From Pseudoalteromonas sp. 3D05 (GTDB lineage Bacteria > Pseudomonadota > Gammaproteobacteria > Enterobacterales > Alteromonadaceae), in the NCBI RefSeq assembly GCF_002723455.1, contig NZ_PDUS01000007.1:124518-188517 (forward strand): a DNA stretch of 64,000 nt, read 5' to 3'. A program made the position numbers and the translations under genes. How positions within the stretch are numbered: position 1 is the first letter of the stretch; each line of letters begins with the position of its first letter. Below are positions 1-9,576 of this stretch, piece by piece. The notes below the pieces were generated by a model. It did no database searches and had not been told where the DNA came from. It saw nothing but the letters and a program-made list of their open reading frames with translations.

Positions 1-624
1 ACTAATATCTGCAATGGCATCTTGGCTAGAGCTTGCTAATTTGCGCACTTTTTTACCAAAAACCATCATGGGTATTAGTACTAAAGGCACGCAGGTAATT
101 ACGACTAAAGTCAGTTTTAAGTTAGTAATTAATAACATGGCTAAACCGCCGACAAGCATCAACGCACTGCGTAAGGCCATCGAAAACGATGACCCAATAA
201 TAGATTGCAATAATGTCGTGTCAGTGGTTAAGCGAGACATTAGCTCGCCGCTGCGATTTTCTTCAAAGTAACTTGGGTGGAGGGTAACTATGCGCTCAAA
301 TACAGCTTTACGAATATCATTACTGACGCGCTCACCAATCCATGACATTAAATAAAAACGACTAAAGGTGCCAATTGCCAATAAACTTATCAACCCGATA
401 AGCACTAGCACAGCTTGCCTAAGTTGCTCCTGTGAGCCTGCAATAAAACCATGGTCAATTACAAACTTAACGCCTTGGCCGAGCGATAAGTTAACCCCAG
501 CAGTAACAAGCAACGCCAAAAGCGCCGAAAATACCACCCATTTGTAGGGTTTAATGAACTGAAAAATAGGAATTAAACTACTAAAGGCAGCTTTGTCTTT
601 TGACTCGGTTTTGCTGGTGCTCAT
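1..624 (-). CDS. ABC exporter, transmembrane part (partial, cut by window edge)
   Basis: Seen: reading the minus strand from an ATG at 624, the frame is open for 208 codons to base 1 and continues outside the window. The translation begins MSTSKTESKDKAAFSSLIP and has hydrophobic segments around residues 25-45 and 65-90. It then carries the stretch ERVSNDIRKAVFERI followed by GELMSRLTTDT, which is typical of the first intracellular loop of type-I (MsbA-like) ABC exporters. Known: such proteins fuse six membrane helices to one ATPase domain and work as homodimers in the inner membrane to flip lipids or export drugs. The ATPase half is not in the window, so the substrate cannot be judged. A lipid A exporter or a multidrug pump are both possible. 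Confidence 0.8.
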   Translation of the reverse strand, partial: MSTSKTESKDKAAFSSLIPIFQFIKPYKWVVFSALLALLVTAGVNLSLGQGVKFVIDHGFIAGSQEQLRQAVLVLIGLISLLAIGTFSRFYLMSWIGERVSNDIRKAVFERIVTLHPSYFEENRSGELMSRLTTDTTLLQSIIGSSFSMALRSALMLVGGLAMLLITNLKLTLVVITCVPLVLIPMMVFGKKVRKLASSSQDAIADIS

Positions 625-713
625 GCTGGATTCTTTTTTGTGGATAAGGTATAGATATGGCTGCAAATAAAAATATTTCAATAACCGCAACCAACAATCA
701 TTAAGGGATTAAC

Positions 714-1112
714 ATGGCAACACATAAAGTAACAGGTGAATTTAGCGTTAAGCTCAACCCCATCGAAGGTTATGCCAAAGGCATTGACGGCGTAAATTTA
801 GGTCGTATGTCGATTGATAAAACCTTCACTGGTGAGCTTGATGCGACCAGCACTGGCGAAATGCTCAGTGCCATGACCACCACCCAAGGCAGTGCAGGCT
901 ATGTGGCAATTGAGCAAGTGGTTGGCACGCTTGCAGGCAAACAAGGCAGTTTTGTATTGCAGCACTTTGGCAGCATGGATAAAGGCCAAGATTCATTAAT
1001 TTTAAATGTCATACCAGATTCTGGAAGTAATGAACTTACAGGGCTCAGTGGAAAAATGGCGATTCGTATTGAAGGTGGCAATCATTTTTATGATTTTGAA
1101 TATCAGTTATAA
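714..1112 (+). CDS. DUF3224 family protein
   Basis: A 132-aa soluble protein with no signal peptide and no membrane segment. The ATG at 714 follows an AAGGGA ribosome-binding site. The sequence resembles the DUF3224 family: a GEFSVKL start, a central TFTGELDATSTGEML stretch and a glycine-rich LTGLSGKMAIRIEGG near the C terminus. This alternating pattern fits a small beta-barrel similar to allene-oxide-cyclase-like folds. The family has no established biochemical role. Two more small genes follow on the same strand at 1124 and 1322 with gaps of about 10 bases, so the three are probably co-transcribed. Family assignment is from remembered sequence pattern only. Confidence 0.72.
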   Translation: MATHKVTGEFSVKLNPIEGYAKGIDGVNLGRMSIDKTFTGELDATSTGEMLSAMTTTQGSAGYVAIEQVVGTLAGKQGSFVLQHFGSMDKGQDSLILNVIPDSGSNELTGLSGKMAIRIEGGNHFYDFEYQL

Positions 1113-1123
1113 ACGAGCGCATT

Positions 1124-1312
1124 GTGCAGAAAATAATAGAATTTAAAAAACACCGTGGCTTTTTTAGAGGCGGTATTGATATTGACGCACTTAATGAGCG
1201 AATTTATCAATTAAATCAAGATGGCTGGAAAGTAATCAATGTGAGTGCTGCAACAGGGGTATACGGCCAAGTTTACGCCTACATCTTATTAGTTGAAAAT
1301 GAAGAACTATAA
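1124..1312 (+). CDS. Small DUF4177-like protein
   Basis: A 62-aa protein starting at a GTG at 1124, only 11 bases after the upstream stop; no ATG is available nearby in frame. The pattern LNERIYQLNQDGWKVINVS followed by a hydrophobic YAYILLVE strand matches the layout of DUF4177 proteins, which have a helix, the DGW turn and a beta strand. No signal peptide or membrane helix is seen. Function is unknown. Its position between DUF3224 and lysE genes with very short gaps supports it being a real, co-transcribed gene, although its ribosome-binding site is weak. Confidence 0.6.
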   Translation: MQKIIEFKKHRGFFRGGIDIDALNERIYQLNQDGWKVINVSAATGVYGQVYAYILLVENEEL

Positions 1313-1321
1313 GGAATATCA

Positions 1322-1939
1322 ATGACATTCTCAGTTTGGCTAAGTTTAGTTGTCATCTGCATGATGGGGGCAATGTCACCAGGGCCAAGTCTTGCTGTGG
1401 TGCTCAAACACAGCATTCATGGCAGTATGAAAAATGGCATGTTGTCGGCACTTAGCCACGGTATTGGCGTGGGTTTTTATGCTGCTGCTTCATTACTTGG
1501 TCTCGGTACACTGATGTTACAATTTCCTACTGTATATCAAGTATTAGTCTATTTAGGTGCAGCGTATTTAGCATACCTAGGCTTTAAAATTTTATTAGCA
1601 AAACCCTGCGATGATGAACTACAAGTAGCTCAGCAAAGCGGCAGTGCAAAACAAGCAATGCAAGATGGTTTTGCTATAGCATTTTTAAACCCTAAATTAG
1701 CGGTCTTCTTTTTAGCTTTGTTTTCGCAGTTTATTGACCCTGAAAACTTGAACCTCCAGGTTGGCATGATCATGTGTTTCACTGTGTTTATCATTGATAC
1801 TGGTTGGTATGTTATTGTTGCAGCGTTGACTGAACTTTCAAAAAAACGCTTTGCTTTTACAAAATCCTCCCCTTGGCTTGATAAAATATTGGCTGTAGTT
1901 TTTATAGGACTAGCAATAAGAGTGGTTCTAATGATGTAG
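1322..1939 (+). CDS. LysE/RhtB family amino-acid exporter
   Basis: A 205-aa inner membrane protein with about six hydrophobic segments. The N-terminal MMGAMSPGPSLAVVLKHSI contains the SPGP motif characteristic of the LysE/RhtB superfamily. The later GFAIAFLNPKLAVFFLALF with the conserved LNPK is also typical. Known: family members export amino acids such as homoserine, threonine, lysine or related metabolites driven by the proton gradient. The substrate cannot be deduced from sequence alone. The start ATG at 1322 has a good AAGGAA site 6 bases upstream. The length is normal for the family (about 205 aa). It is the last gene of the small three-gene run starting at 714. Confidence 0.88.
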   Translation: MTFSVWLSLVVICMMGAMSPGPSLAVVLKHSIHGSMKNGMLSALSHGIGVGFYAAASLLGLGTLMLQFPTVYQVLVYLGAAYLAYLGFKILLAKPCDDELQVAQQSGSAKQAMQDGFAIAFLNPKLAVFFLALFSQFIDPENLNLQVGMIMCFTVFIIDTGWYVIVAALTELSKKRFAFTKSSPWLDKILAVVFIGLAIRVVLMM

Positions 1940-2241
1940 AGTATTCATTTTCACTAATCCTTACCACCTACTCTTAAAGCTGCTTTTAGTAATACTTAAT
2001 TCCTCCTTGAAATAAAGACGTGAAACTGAATCTTTTGTTACTAAGTAGATTCATTTGACGTTATCTACACGATCGCAGCACTTAGTTACTAAATCCATCT
2101 CCTTTGTAGCTATTGTCCTTATTTATGCATACGTATTCATCACACTTAATTTACTTTTTGGTTACACTTTATTGGTTCTATTTTATCCACCAATCAGAAA
2201 TAAACAGCACACAACTATAATATTAATAGGGTAGGAAGCTC
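1940..2241 (+). other. Intergenic region upstream of the TonB receptor gene
   Basis: About 300 AT-rich bases without a credible gene. The only clear structure is the ATGCATACGTATTCAT palindrome at 2125-2140, listed separately. No strong sigma70 promoter is evident: the stretch after the palindrome contains TTGGTT at 2158-2163 with only a poor TTTTAT about 17 bases further on. No terminator hairpin was seen for the upstream lysE-type gene. Confidence 0.5.
2125..2140. promoter_or_regulatory. Candidate LacI-family operator
   Basis: ATGCATACGTATTCAT is a 16-bp inverted repeat with seven of eight pairs matching and a central CG, the usual form of LacI/GalR-family operators. It lies about 100 bases before the start of the TonB receptor gene, which is followed by a pullulanase gene. 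Inference: it may be the binding site of a maltose/alpha-glucan repressor of the MalR type. No such regulator gene is in the window. Confidence 0.5.
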
Positions 2242-5121
2242 ATGGGGAAATTCAAACTGAGTGCATTAATGCTCGCAATGTTTGCCGCAAGTAGTGCATT
2301 AGCTGCAGCTGAAAACGATAAAAATGCAGCAGTAAAGCCAAAATTAGATAATGACCTAGAAGTGATTGAGGTCACCGGTTTTAGTCGTAGTTTAATTCAA
2401 TCATTAAATCAAAAGCGTTTTACAGACACGGTATCTGAGCAACTATCAGCCGATGACTTAGGCGCATTGCCTGATGTATCAATGGCTGATGCATTAACGC
2501 GATTACCTGGTATTTCAGCGGTCCGAACTGGCGGGCAGGCAGCGGAAATCAACATACGTGGTATGTCGGGAGGCTTTGTCTTTTCGACTTTAAATGGCCG
2601 CGAGCAGGTTTCAACCAGTGGTAGCCGTAGCATTGAATTTGATCAGTATCCATCAGAACTGATTAGCTCCGCAGCAGTATATAAATCACCAAAAGCCTCG
2701 CTGATTGAAGGCGGTGTTGCAGGTACTGTTGAGCTGCAAACAGCCAGCCCATTAAACAACGATCAAAAGCATAAGTTTGTAGTGAATGCCCGAGGCATGT
2801 TTAATGACCGTGCGTCAGAAGTCAATGATGCTACAGAATATGGCGATCGCATTAGCTTTTCATATCAGGGTAAATACCTTGATGACACTTTAGGTGTTGC
2901 GCTGGGTTATGCCCGTTTATTTCAACCCAGTGTTGCCACCCAGTTTATCGGCCTTGCGTATAACGATAATAAAGATGTTGATGGCCTTGCAAATGATACC
3001 GGTGGTCCTGAACTCAAACCTGAAAACGAATACATTAGTGAAGGCTTTGAGCTTCAGCATTTAGGCGGCGAAGAAACTCGAAATGGCTACATGGCTGCCA
3101 TTGAATGGTCTCCGGTAGATAATTTTAAACTTAAAGGTGATGTGTTTTTATCTCGCTTTGATACTGAGTCATTTGCCCGTGGTTTTCGGGTTAAATTAGG
3201 CGGCCCCAGCGCAAGCTATGCGAATGCGCAATTAGAAGGCAACTCAGTAATCGGTGCTTCAGTTAACCGTACCTCAAAAAGCTATACGCGCGTCGAAATT
3301 GTAAACGACGACAATCAAGACTTTGATGAAGTGGATAGTTACGGGATCAATGCTGATTGGCAAGTCACCGATCGCTTAAACGTTAATATGGACGTGTCAT
3401 TGTCGAGCGCAAAAAGTAATTTCCGTAATGGCTTGCTGTGGGCGTTAGTGGCAGAAGATGCCAACGCACAAGAACCTGTTCTTGATAATAACGTATCAAT
3501 AAATTATCAACTCAACGGATTGAACTTACCAGATGTAGGTTTTAATCAAGCGGCTGCATTTAGCGATATAGACCGTGTGATGGTGAGTAAATACGGTATT
3601 TATCCTTTTAAAAATGAAGATGAAGTTAAAGCGTATCGTCTAGATTTTAAGTATGAATTAGATAACAGCTGGTTTAGCTCTGTTGAGTTTGGTGCACGTT
3701 ATTCTGACCGCGAATACAGCAATAATCGCTCGGTGTTTGAGTATGGAGATGATGGTGCGTTTTCAGCGAGCGAGCCGCCACTTAAATTAACCGATGATAT
3801 GGTTGATGTTGTTGATTGGCAGGGCGAGTTTAGTTATTTCCCGTCTTATTTGGCGATTGATTTAGATAAAGCCTTGAATGCGTGGTTCCCGCAAGGTATT
3901 CCTCAACCAGTTACCACGTGGGGTAATGCAGACGGTGTGGTTGATCCACAAGGTTATACTACAAACTATTCATGGACTATGCTGCAAAGCGGTTCAGTGT
4001 ATGAAGAAGTGTTTTCAGCCTATGCAATGCTTAACATTAACGCTGAAATTGGCGATATGCCAGTGCTAGGTAATATCGGTGTTCGTCGGGTAGATACCGA
4101 TCAATCGGCTACTATTTTAGAAAACGTGAATGGTGATTTAGCCCTCGGTGCGCAAAATATTACCGACAGTATCGGTATTGTGAATCAAAACTATTTACCT
4201 AATGTGCTAGGGACTGATTACGTTGATTATCTGCCATCACTGAACTTAAACTTCCAACTGTCTGACAACACGCAATTGCGTTTTGCTGCTGCGAAAGTAA
4301 TGTCGCGTCCACCTATTAATCGTTTAGCAGGCGATGCCAGCGCACAAGCAGATAAAACCTCAGGAAAAATTAATGGGTCAAGTACTAATAACCCATTCTT
4401 GAAACCATTTTACGCCGATCAGTACGATGTATCCTATGAGTATTATTTTGATGAGTCAGATGGGGCGCTAGTCTTAGCTGCGTTTTATAAAAATATTGAT
4501 TCATTTATCGATACTATCGCTATTGAAGGGTTCGACTTTAAAGGTAATGGCTTCAATGTGCCGGACTTTATTGAAAACCCAGTCAGTGGTGAGCAAGTAG
4601 CAACCACTAATGGTACATACACAACAGCGGTTAATAACGCGAACGGTGGTTACATTCGCGGTATTGAGCTTGCCTATACGCAGGTGTTTTCATCGTTGCC
4701 AGCACCATTTGATGGTTTAGGCTTCAACGGCAGCTACTCATACACAGAGAGCGAGGTTGAATCTATCACCAGCTTAGGTGGTGATACGATGACGCAAGGT
4801 TTACCAGGTTTGTCTAAAAACGTATTAAACGGCACCTTGTTCTACAGCCAAGGTAGCTTTGAAACTCGTCTTAATGTGCGTTATCGCTCGGACTTTGTAT
4901 CAGAGCAAGTGGCTATTAACGAACAGGTAGTTAATTTCAATGCTGAAACCGTGGTCGATTTTCAAACCTCTTACCAATTTACTGATTCATTTGGCATGTT
5001 GCTACAGGTCAATAACCTCACTGACGAACCAACCCAGAGTTACTTTGGCAATGAAAGTATCACCGGGACAACCCAATATTTTGGCCGTCAGGTTTATTTA
5101 GGTTTTACCTATAGTCACTAA
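2242..5121 (+). CDS. TonB-dependent outer membrane receptor, probably for alpha-glucans
   Basis: A 959-aa outer membrane receptor. Residues 1-22 form a signal peptide ending SSALA-AAE. A TonB-box-like segment DLEVIEVTGF lies near residue 38. The plug domain runs to about residue 175 and contains ALPDVSMADALTRLPGI and the conserved EINIRGMSG. The rest is a large beta-barrel of alternating strands with the late PTQSYFGNES stretch, ending in QVYLGFTYSH. Known: receptors of this class (TIGR01782-like) import oligosaccharides using TonB energy. The pullulanase gene begins 21 bases downstream, so the two are very likely an operon. This suggests that the receptor takes up maltodextrins released at the surface. 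The start is supported by a GTAGGAAG site. Substrate assignment is inferred from context. Confidence 0.9.
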   Translation: MGKFKLSALMLAMFAASSALAAAENDKNAAVKPKLDNDLEVIEVTGFSRSLIQSLNQKRFTDTVSEQLSADDLGALPDVSMADALTRLPGISAVRTGGQAAEINIRGMSGGFVFSTLNGREQVSTSGSRSIEFDQYPSELISSAAVYKSPKASLIEGGVAGTVELQTASPLNNDQKHKFVVNARGMFNDRASEVNDATEYGDRISFSYQGKYLDDTLGVALGYARLFQPSVATQFIGLAYNDNKDVDGLANDTGGPELKPENEYISEGFELQHLGGEETRNGYMAAIEWSPVDNFKLKGDVFLSRFDTESFARGFRVKLGGPSASYANAQLEGNSVIGASVNRTSKSYTRVEIVNDDNQDFDEVDSYGINADWQVTDRLNVNMDVSLSSAKSNFRNGLLWALVAEDANAQEPVLDNNVSINYQLNGLNLPDVGFNQAAAFSDIDRVMVSKYGIYPFKNEDEVKAYRLDFKYELDNSWFSSVEFGARYSDREYSNNRSVFEYGDDGAFSASEPPLKLTDDMVDVVDWQGEFSYFPSYLAIDLDKALNAWFPQGIPQPVTTWGNADGVVDPQGYTTNYSWTMLQSGSVYEEVFSAYAMLNINAEIGDMPVLGNIGVRRVDTDQSATILENVNGDLALGAQNITDSIGIVNQNYLPNVLGTDYVDYLPSLNLNFQLSDNTQLRFAAAKVMSRPPINRLAGDASAQADKTSGKINGSSTNNPFLKPFYADQYDVSYEYYFDESDGALVLAAFYKNIDSFIDTIAIEGFDFKGNGFNVPDFIENPVSGEQVATTNGTYTTAVNNANGGYIRGIELAYTQVFSSLPAPFDGLGFNGSYSYTESEVESITSLGGDTMTQGLPGLSKNVLNGTLFYSQGSFETRLNVRYRSDFVSEQVAINEQVVNFNAETVVDFQTSYQFTDSFGMLLQVNNLTDEPTQSYFGNESITGTTQYFGRQVYLGFTYSH

Positions 5122-5142
5122 TAGCAAATTGGAGCACGAATA

Positions 5143-8100
5143 ATGAATATAATAACTAAAGTAACTCATTTGCTATTGGCAGTGAGTTTAACGCTACTTT
5201 TTGGCTGCGGTGGCGCAGGCAGTAGCGATGTCAAAGCTGGACAAACTTTATTAACCTGTGATGTACCGCAAGTCCCTAATGCAGAGGGAACACAATGCGT
5301 TGACCCTGAGCCTATTTCTTGCGATGCACCGTTATTTCCTGATGCAAATAACGAAAGCTGCATCAATGGCTATAACCCTGACTTACCAGACCCTGTTGTA
5401 TTTGCAGGCGAAGGTGAGGCGATATTATTTTATAAACGCCCTGAAAATGAAGGATACGAAGGCTACCGTTTACACTCTTGGAACACCGATGGCTGTGATG
5501 CCTACGCGCCACCGTTTGATGCAACCGATTGGGCTGACGGGCACGAATATGATGGTGTTGATCCTAACTATGGTGCTTACTGGATTGTAGCGTTGAAAGA
5601 AGGTTATACCGAATGCGCTAACTTTATTGTTCACATTGGTACAGATGGCGATGGTAAAGCATATGGTGATGTGGACTTAACCATGCCATTGATGCAAGAC
5701 GATGAACGCTTTGTACGTATGAACTTTACTTTTGATGGTGAGCCTTCAGTTTTTGAATTTCCAGTTGCAAGCCTAGGTGAACGCCCGGTTGCGATTGATG
5801 GCGCATCAGCACATTGGATTGATTTAAATACAGTATTGTATAAGCCAAGTAATGAGCTTACACAAATCATTAAGTTACATTCTTCTGTAACTGCTGACTT
5901 GGTGGTTGATTTAGACACTGGGCTAAATGGTGAAACCGTTGAGCTGACTGCAACCGAGTTAAGTGATGAGCAAGCAGCAAAAGTACCACACTTAACGGAT
6001 TGGACTGCTTATCAAGGCAGTTGGGATGCGGACGCTGCAAAGCAGCTTATAAAGCAACAGCTTGTTGTTGCAGGCTACGATGCCGATGGCAAGCTACTAG
6101 AAGCAAGCTTTGTACAATCAGCAAAAGCATTAGACGCACTTTACACTCAAGGTGAAAGTGACGCGAATGAAGCCATGTTAGGTGTGCATTATAATAATAA
6201 TGCAATTGATGTATCGGTTTGGGCACCCACTGCAAATAATATGATGATCACGGTTTTCGATGCTGATAAAACGCAAGTTGATAGCAGTGCGATGACTTTT
6301 GATAGCAATACCGGTATTTGGTCTATCAGTTTAGATAGCAAATACGACCGCCATTACTTCCGTTTTGCATTTGATGTTTATCACCCAACCACTAAAGCAA
6401 TTGAAAGCTTATGGAGTACCGACCCTTACTCACTCAATGTATCGAGTAATGGGCTTTATTCACAGCTGATAAACTTGAACGATGACGACACTAAACCACA
6501 AGGCTGGGATGAGCGTATCGTGCCAACAATTACTAACCCAGAAGATGCGGTTATTTATGAAGGCCATGTACGTGATTTTAGTGTTCGCGATCAGTCAGTG
6601 AGCGAAGCAAACCGTGGTAAATACCTTGCATTCACAGAACTTGAAAGCGTGCCAATGCAGCACCTTAAGCAATTAGCTGATAAAGGCTTAACACACTTTC
6701 ATTTACTCCCAGTGACTGATATTGGCACCATTGAAGAAGATGCTTCAGAGCGTGTTGAAATCACTGATACCTTAGGTAAATTGTGTGAGCGCATTAACGA
6801 TGAAGCGGATGCATGTAAAATCGAAGATAAAAACAGCACCATTGTTGATATTATGCAAAGTTACCTACCTGGCTCAGATGATGCACAAGCACTAGCCAGT
6901 GCGATGCGTGATTTAGACGGCTTTAACTGGGGTTATGACCCTCATCACTTTATTGCGCCTGAAGGTTCATATGCATCAAGCAGCGCAGGTATTGCTCGTG
7001 TACTTGAAACACGCGCCATGGTGCAATCATTACAAGAAGTAGGACTTCGTGTGGTACTTGATGTGGTCTATAACCACACAACATCATCAGGCGTCTGGGA
7101 AAAATCAGTCTTCGACAAACTAGTGCCTGGTTATTACCACCGTTACAACGAAGTATCTGGGGCGATTGAACGCTCAACCTGTTGTGAAAACACAGCAACT
7201 GAACATGTGATGATGGATAAGTTTGTTACAGATTCAATGGTTATTCTTGCTCGTGATTTTGGTTATGACAGCTTCCGTTTTGATGTAATGGGGCATATGC
7301 CTAAGTCATCCATTTTAGCTGCGCGTGAAGCAGTACAAGCTGTCGACCCTGATAACTATTTTTACGGTGAAGGCTGGGATTTTGGTGAAGTAGCTAACAA
7401 TCGTTTATTCACCCAAGCTAAACAGGCTGATATGGCAGGCTCAGAGGTCGGTACATTTAACGACCGTATTCGTGAAGCCGTGCGTGGTGGTGCAATGTTT
7501 AGTAATAACCCGACAGATGGCAATCTAGCGGAGCAAGATACGTTACGTTTATCGCTGGCGGGCAACTTACAAAACTACATTCTTAAAGATTTTAAAGGTA
7601 ATTCGGCAAAAGGTAATAGCTTTAGCTGGAACACGCAACCAACAGCGTATGCATTAGACCCTGCAGATAGCATTAACTACGTATCTAAGCATGATAACGA
7701 AACACTGTGGGATCAGTTGCAATATAAGCATGCATCAAGCATGAGTATTGAGCAACGTGTGCGTGCGCACAACATGGCGTTGTCTATTCCACTTATGAGC
7801 CAAGGCATTCCGTTTATGCAACTGGGTGCTGATTTACTGCGTTCTAAGTCAATGGATCGTGATAGTTATAATGCCGGTGATTGGTTTAATGCTGTTGATT
7901 TAACCAAAGAGAATAATAACTGGAACATTGGTCTACCTAACGCAGAGAAGAACCAAGAAAAATGGTCTGAGATTATGCCTATCTCTGCTAATGCAGATGC
8001 TCAGGCAATGCCACAAGACATTGCCTATGCAGGTGATGTATTCCAAGAGTTCTTAGCTATCCGTAGCGCAAGCCCGTTATTTAGATTAACCACTGAGCAA

Positions 8101-9453
8101 GATGTTATCGACCGTGTCGGTTTTCATAATGTGGGTAAAAACCAGCAACACGGCTTAATCGTAATGAGTTTGGATGATGGCCAAGGTCTTACTGATCTAG
8201 ACAGTAACTTTGATGCTGTAGTGGTAGTTATTAATGCGACTGAGCAAGCTCTTTCACACACAATTGCAACAGCAACAGGGTTTGAATTACACCCAACTCT
8301 GCAAAACAGCGTAGATAGCAGTATGGCTGGTGTTAGTTTTAGTGCTAACGAAACTGACGGCACGTTTACTGTGCCAGCTTACACTATGGCAGTGTTTGTG
8401 AAACCGCAAGGTGATACACAAGGTACAGGCTTAAGCGCTAATGCAACGGTTGGCGCACCTGATGTTGTACCATTTGGTAGTACCACAGTTTATGTTCGTG
8501 GCAGTCTTAATGATTGGGGCACAGCTGATAGCTTTGAATATATGGGCGACGGTGAATACCGCGTAGCTATTACACTTACTGCGGGTGACTACGAGTTTAA
8601 GATAGCTTCTGAAGACTGGGCAACTGTTGATTTTGGTGCGCTCAGTGATGCAGACAAAGAAGTGCTGGAGAACCAAGCGGAGTCTTTAACACGCAGTGGC
8701 GCAAACATGACCTTTACAGCGGCTATGGATGCAACTTATGTATTCTCATTTGATGCCAGTGATAAAGAGAGCCCGACACTTACAGTGTATAACGAAGAGC
8801 CGTTTGTGGGCACGCCCGTGTTTGTACGCGGTAGCTTAAATGATTGGGGTACGAGTGATGAACTAATGTACCAGGGTAAAGGTATTTACACATTCACTAA
8901 AACACTAAGCGCAGGCAGCTACGAGTTTAAAATTGCCTCTGAGGATTGGGAGACAGTTGATTTTGGTTCTGGTGAGTCTGATGCGCTTGTAACTGTGGCT
9001 AAAGAGAAGCTACTCGCTGCTAAAGGCGCAAACATGATGATGGATATTGCCAGTGATGGTGATTACCAATTTGTGTTTGATGCTAGTAACTTAGATGAGC
9101 CAACCCTGAGTGTATTTGATGCGAAAATGTTTGGTGAAACACAAGTTTATTTACGCGGTAGTTTAAATGGATGGGGTACTGACAATCCGCTTATGTATCA
9201 AAGCAATGCGATGTATAGCACGTCACTTGAATTAGCGGCTGGCGATTATGAATTTAAAATAGCCTCAGAAGATTGGAGTACCGTTGATTATGGTGGTGTA
9301 GGTGAAGCACCCGTAGTGATGGTGGGCGAGCAAAGCTTACTTGAAGCCGTCGGTGCGAATATAAAACTGACCATTGCAGAGCAAGGAAATTACACCTTTG
9401 CTGTAATTGGGCCTGACCGTAACAACGTGAAGGTACTAATCAGTAAGAATTAA
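5143..9453 (+). CDS. Lipoprotein pullulanase (GH13) with three C-terminal X25-like repeats
   Basis: A 1436-aa debranching enzyme that hydrolyses alpha-1,6 bonds in pullulan and starch-type glucans. It has a lipoprotein signal with lipobox LFGC, so Cys22 is lipidated and followed by Gly (outer membrane). Pullulanase-associated CBM41-like domains span roughly 85-290, and a CBM48-like domain with VSVWAPTA starts near 360. The catalytic barrel shows YEGHVRDF (472-479), the pullulanase signature FNWGYDP (594-600), DVVYNH (640-645), nucleophile Asp714 in FRFDVMGH, acid/base Glu743 in YGEGWDFG, and His850-Asp851 in KHDNE. Three about 109-residue repeats beginning near 1117, 1227 and 1336 each carry VRGSLN or LRGSLN plus YEFKIASEDW, and resemble starch-binding X25 modules. 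The operon partner is the TonB receptor upstream; a terminator follows. Confidence 0.94.
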   Translation: MNIITKVTHLLLAVSLTLLFGCGGAGSSDVKAGQTLLTCDVPQVPNAEGTQCVDPEPISCDAPLFPDANNESCINGYNPDLPDPVVFAGEGEAILFYKRPENEGYEGYRLHSWNTDGCDAYAPPFDATDWADGHEYDGVDPNYGAYWIVALKEGYTECANFIVHIGTDGDGKAYGDVDLTMPLMQDDERFVRMNFTFDGEPSVFEFPVASLGERPVAIDGASAHWIDLNTVLYKPSNELTQIIKLHSSVTADLVVDLDTGLNGETVELTATELSDEQAAKVPHLTDWTAYQGSWDADAAKQLIKQQLVVAGYDADGKLLEASFVQSAKALDALYTQGESDANEAMLGVHYNNNAIDVSVWAPTANNMMITVFDADKTQVDSSAMTFDSNTGIWSISLDSKYDRHYFRFAFDVYHPTTKAIESLWSTDPYSLNVSSNGLYSQLINLNDDDTKPQGWDERIVPTITNPEDAVIYEGHVRDFSVRDQSVSEANRGKYLAFTELESVPMQHLKQLADKGLTHFHLLPVTDIGTIEEDASERVEITDTLGKLCERINDEADACKIEDKNSTIVDIMQSYLPGSDDAQALASAMRDLDGFNWGYDPHHFIAPEGSYASSSAGIARVLETRAMVQSLQEVGLRVVLDVVYNHTTSSGVWEKSVFDKLVPGYYHRYNEVSGAIERSTCCENTATEHVMMDKFVTDSMVILARDFGYDSFRFDVMGHMPKSSILAAREAVQAVDPDNYFYGEGWDFGEVANNRLFTQAKQADMAGSEVGTFNDRIREAVRGGAMFSNNPTDGNLAEQDTLRLSLAGNLQNYILKDFKGNSAKGNSFSWNTQPTAYALDPADSINYVSKHDNETLWDQLQYKHASSMSIEQRVRAHNMALSIPLMSQGIPFMQLGADLLRSKSMDRDSYNAGDWFNAVDLTKENNNWNIGLPNAEKNQEKWSEIMPISANADAQAMPQDIAYAGDVFQEFLAIRSASPLFRLTTEQDVIDRVGFHNVGKNQQHGLIVMSLDDGQGLTDLDSNFDAVVVVINATEQALSHTIATATGFELHPTLQNSVDSSMAGVSFSANETDGTFTVPAYTMAVFVKPQGDTQGTGLSANATVGAPDVVPFGSTTVYVRGSLNDWGTADSFEYMGDGEYRVAITLTAGDYEFKIASEDWATVDFGALSDADKEVLENQAESLTRSGANMTFTAAMDATYVFSFDASDKESPTLTVYNEEPFVGTPVFVRGSLNDWGTSDELMYQGKGIYTFTKTLSAGSYEFKIASEDWETVDFGSGESDALVTVAKEKLLAAKGANMMMDIASDGDYQFVFDASNLDEPTLSVFDAKMFGETQVYLRGSLNGWGTDNPLMYQSNAMYSTSLELAAGDYEFKIASEDWSTVDYGGVGEAPVVMVGEQSLLEAVGANIKLTIAEQGNYTFAVIGPDRNNVKVLISKN
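8482..9450 (+). repeat. Triple in-gene repeat encoding X25-like modules
   Basis: Three tandem coding repeats of about 327-330 bases begin near 8482, 8812 and 9139. Each encodes a module that starts with V/L-Y/F-V/L-RGSLN-D/G-WGT and continues to YEFKIASEDW followed by VDFG or VDYG. The DNA copies have diverged, so they are old duplications kept by selection on the protein rather than a recent expansion. The likely role is binding of the glucan substrate or holding the enzyme to starch granules. Confidence 0.8.
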
Positions 9454-9473
9454 TCAGTCTTAGTTGTAAACCC

Positions 9474-9506
9474 AAAAGCCGAGCCCCCTGGATGCTCGGC
9501 TTTTTT
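9474..9506 (+). terminator. Rho-independent terminator of the pullulanase operon
   Basis: A perfect 11-bp stem (AAAAGCCGAGC at 9474-9484 pairing with GCTCGGCTTTT at 9494-9504) with a 9-base loop, followed by more T residues. It sits 20 bases after the pullulanase stop codon. Confidence 0.92.
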
Positions 9507-9576
9507 ATATCTCAATTGCAGTGGTCAATAACTTAGCGTATCTTAAATTTATAATTACAAAAAGGAAGTAACTACG

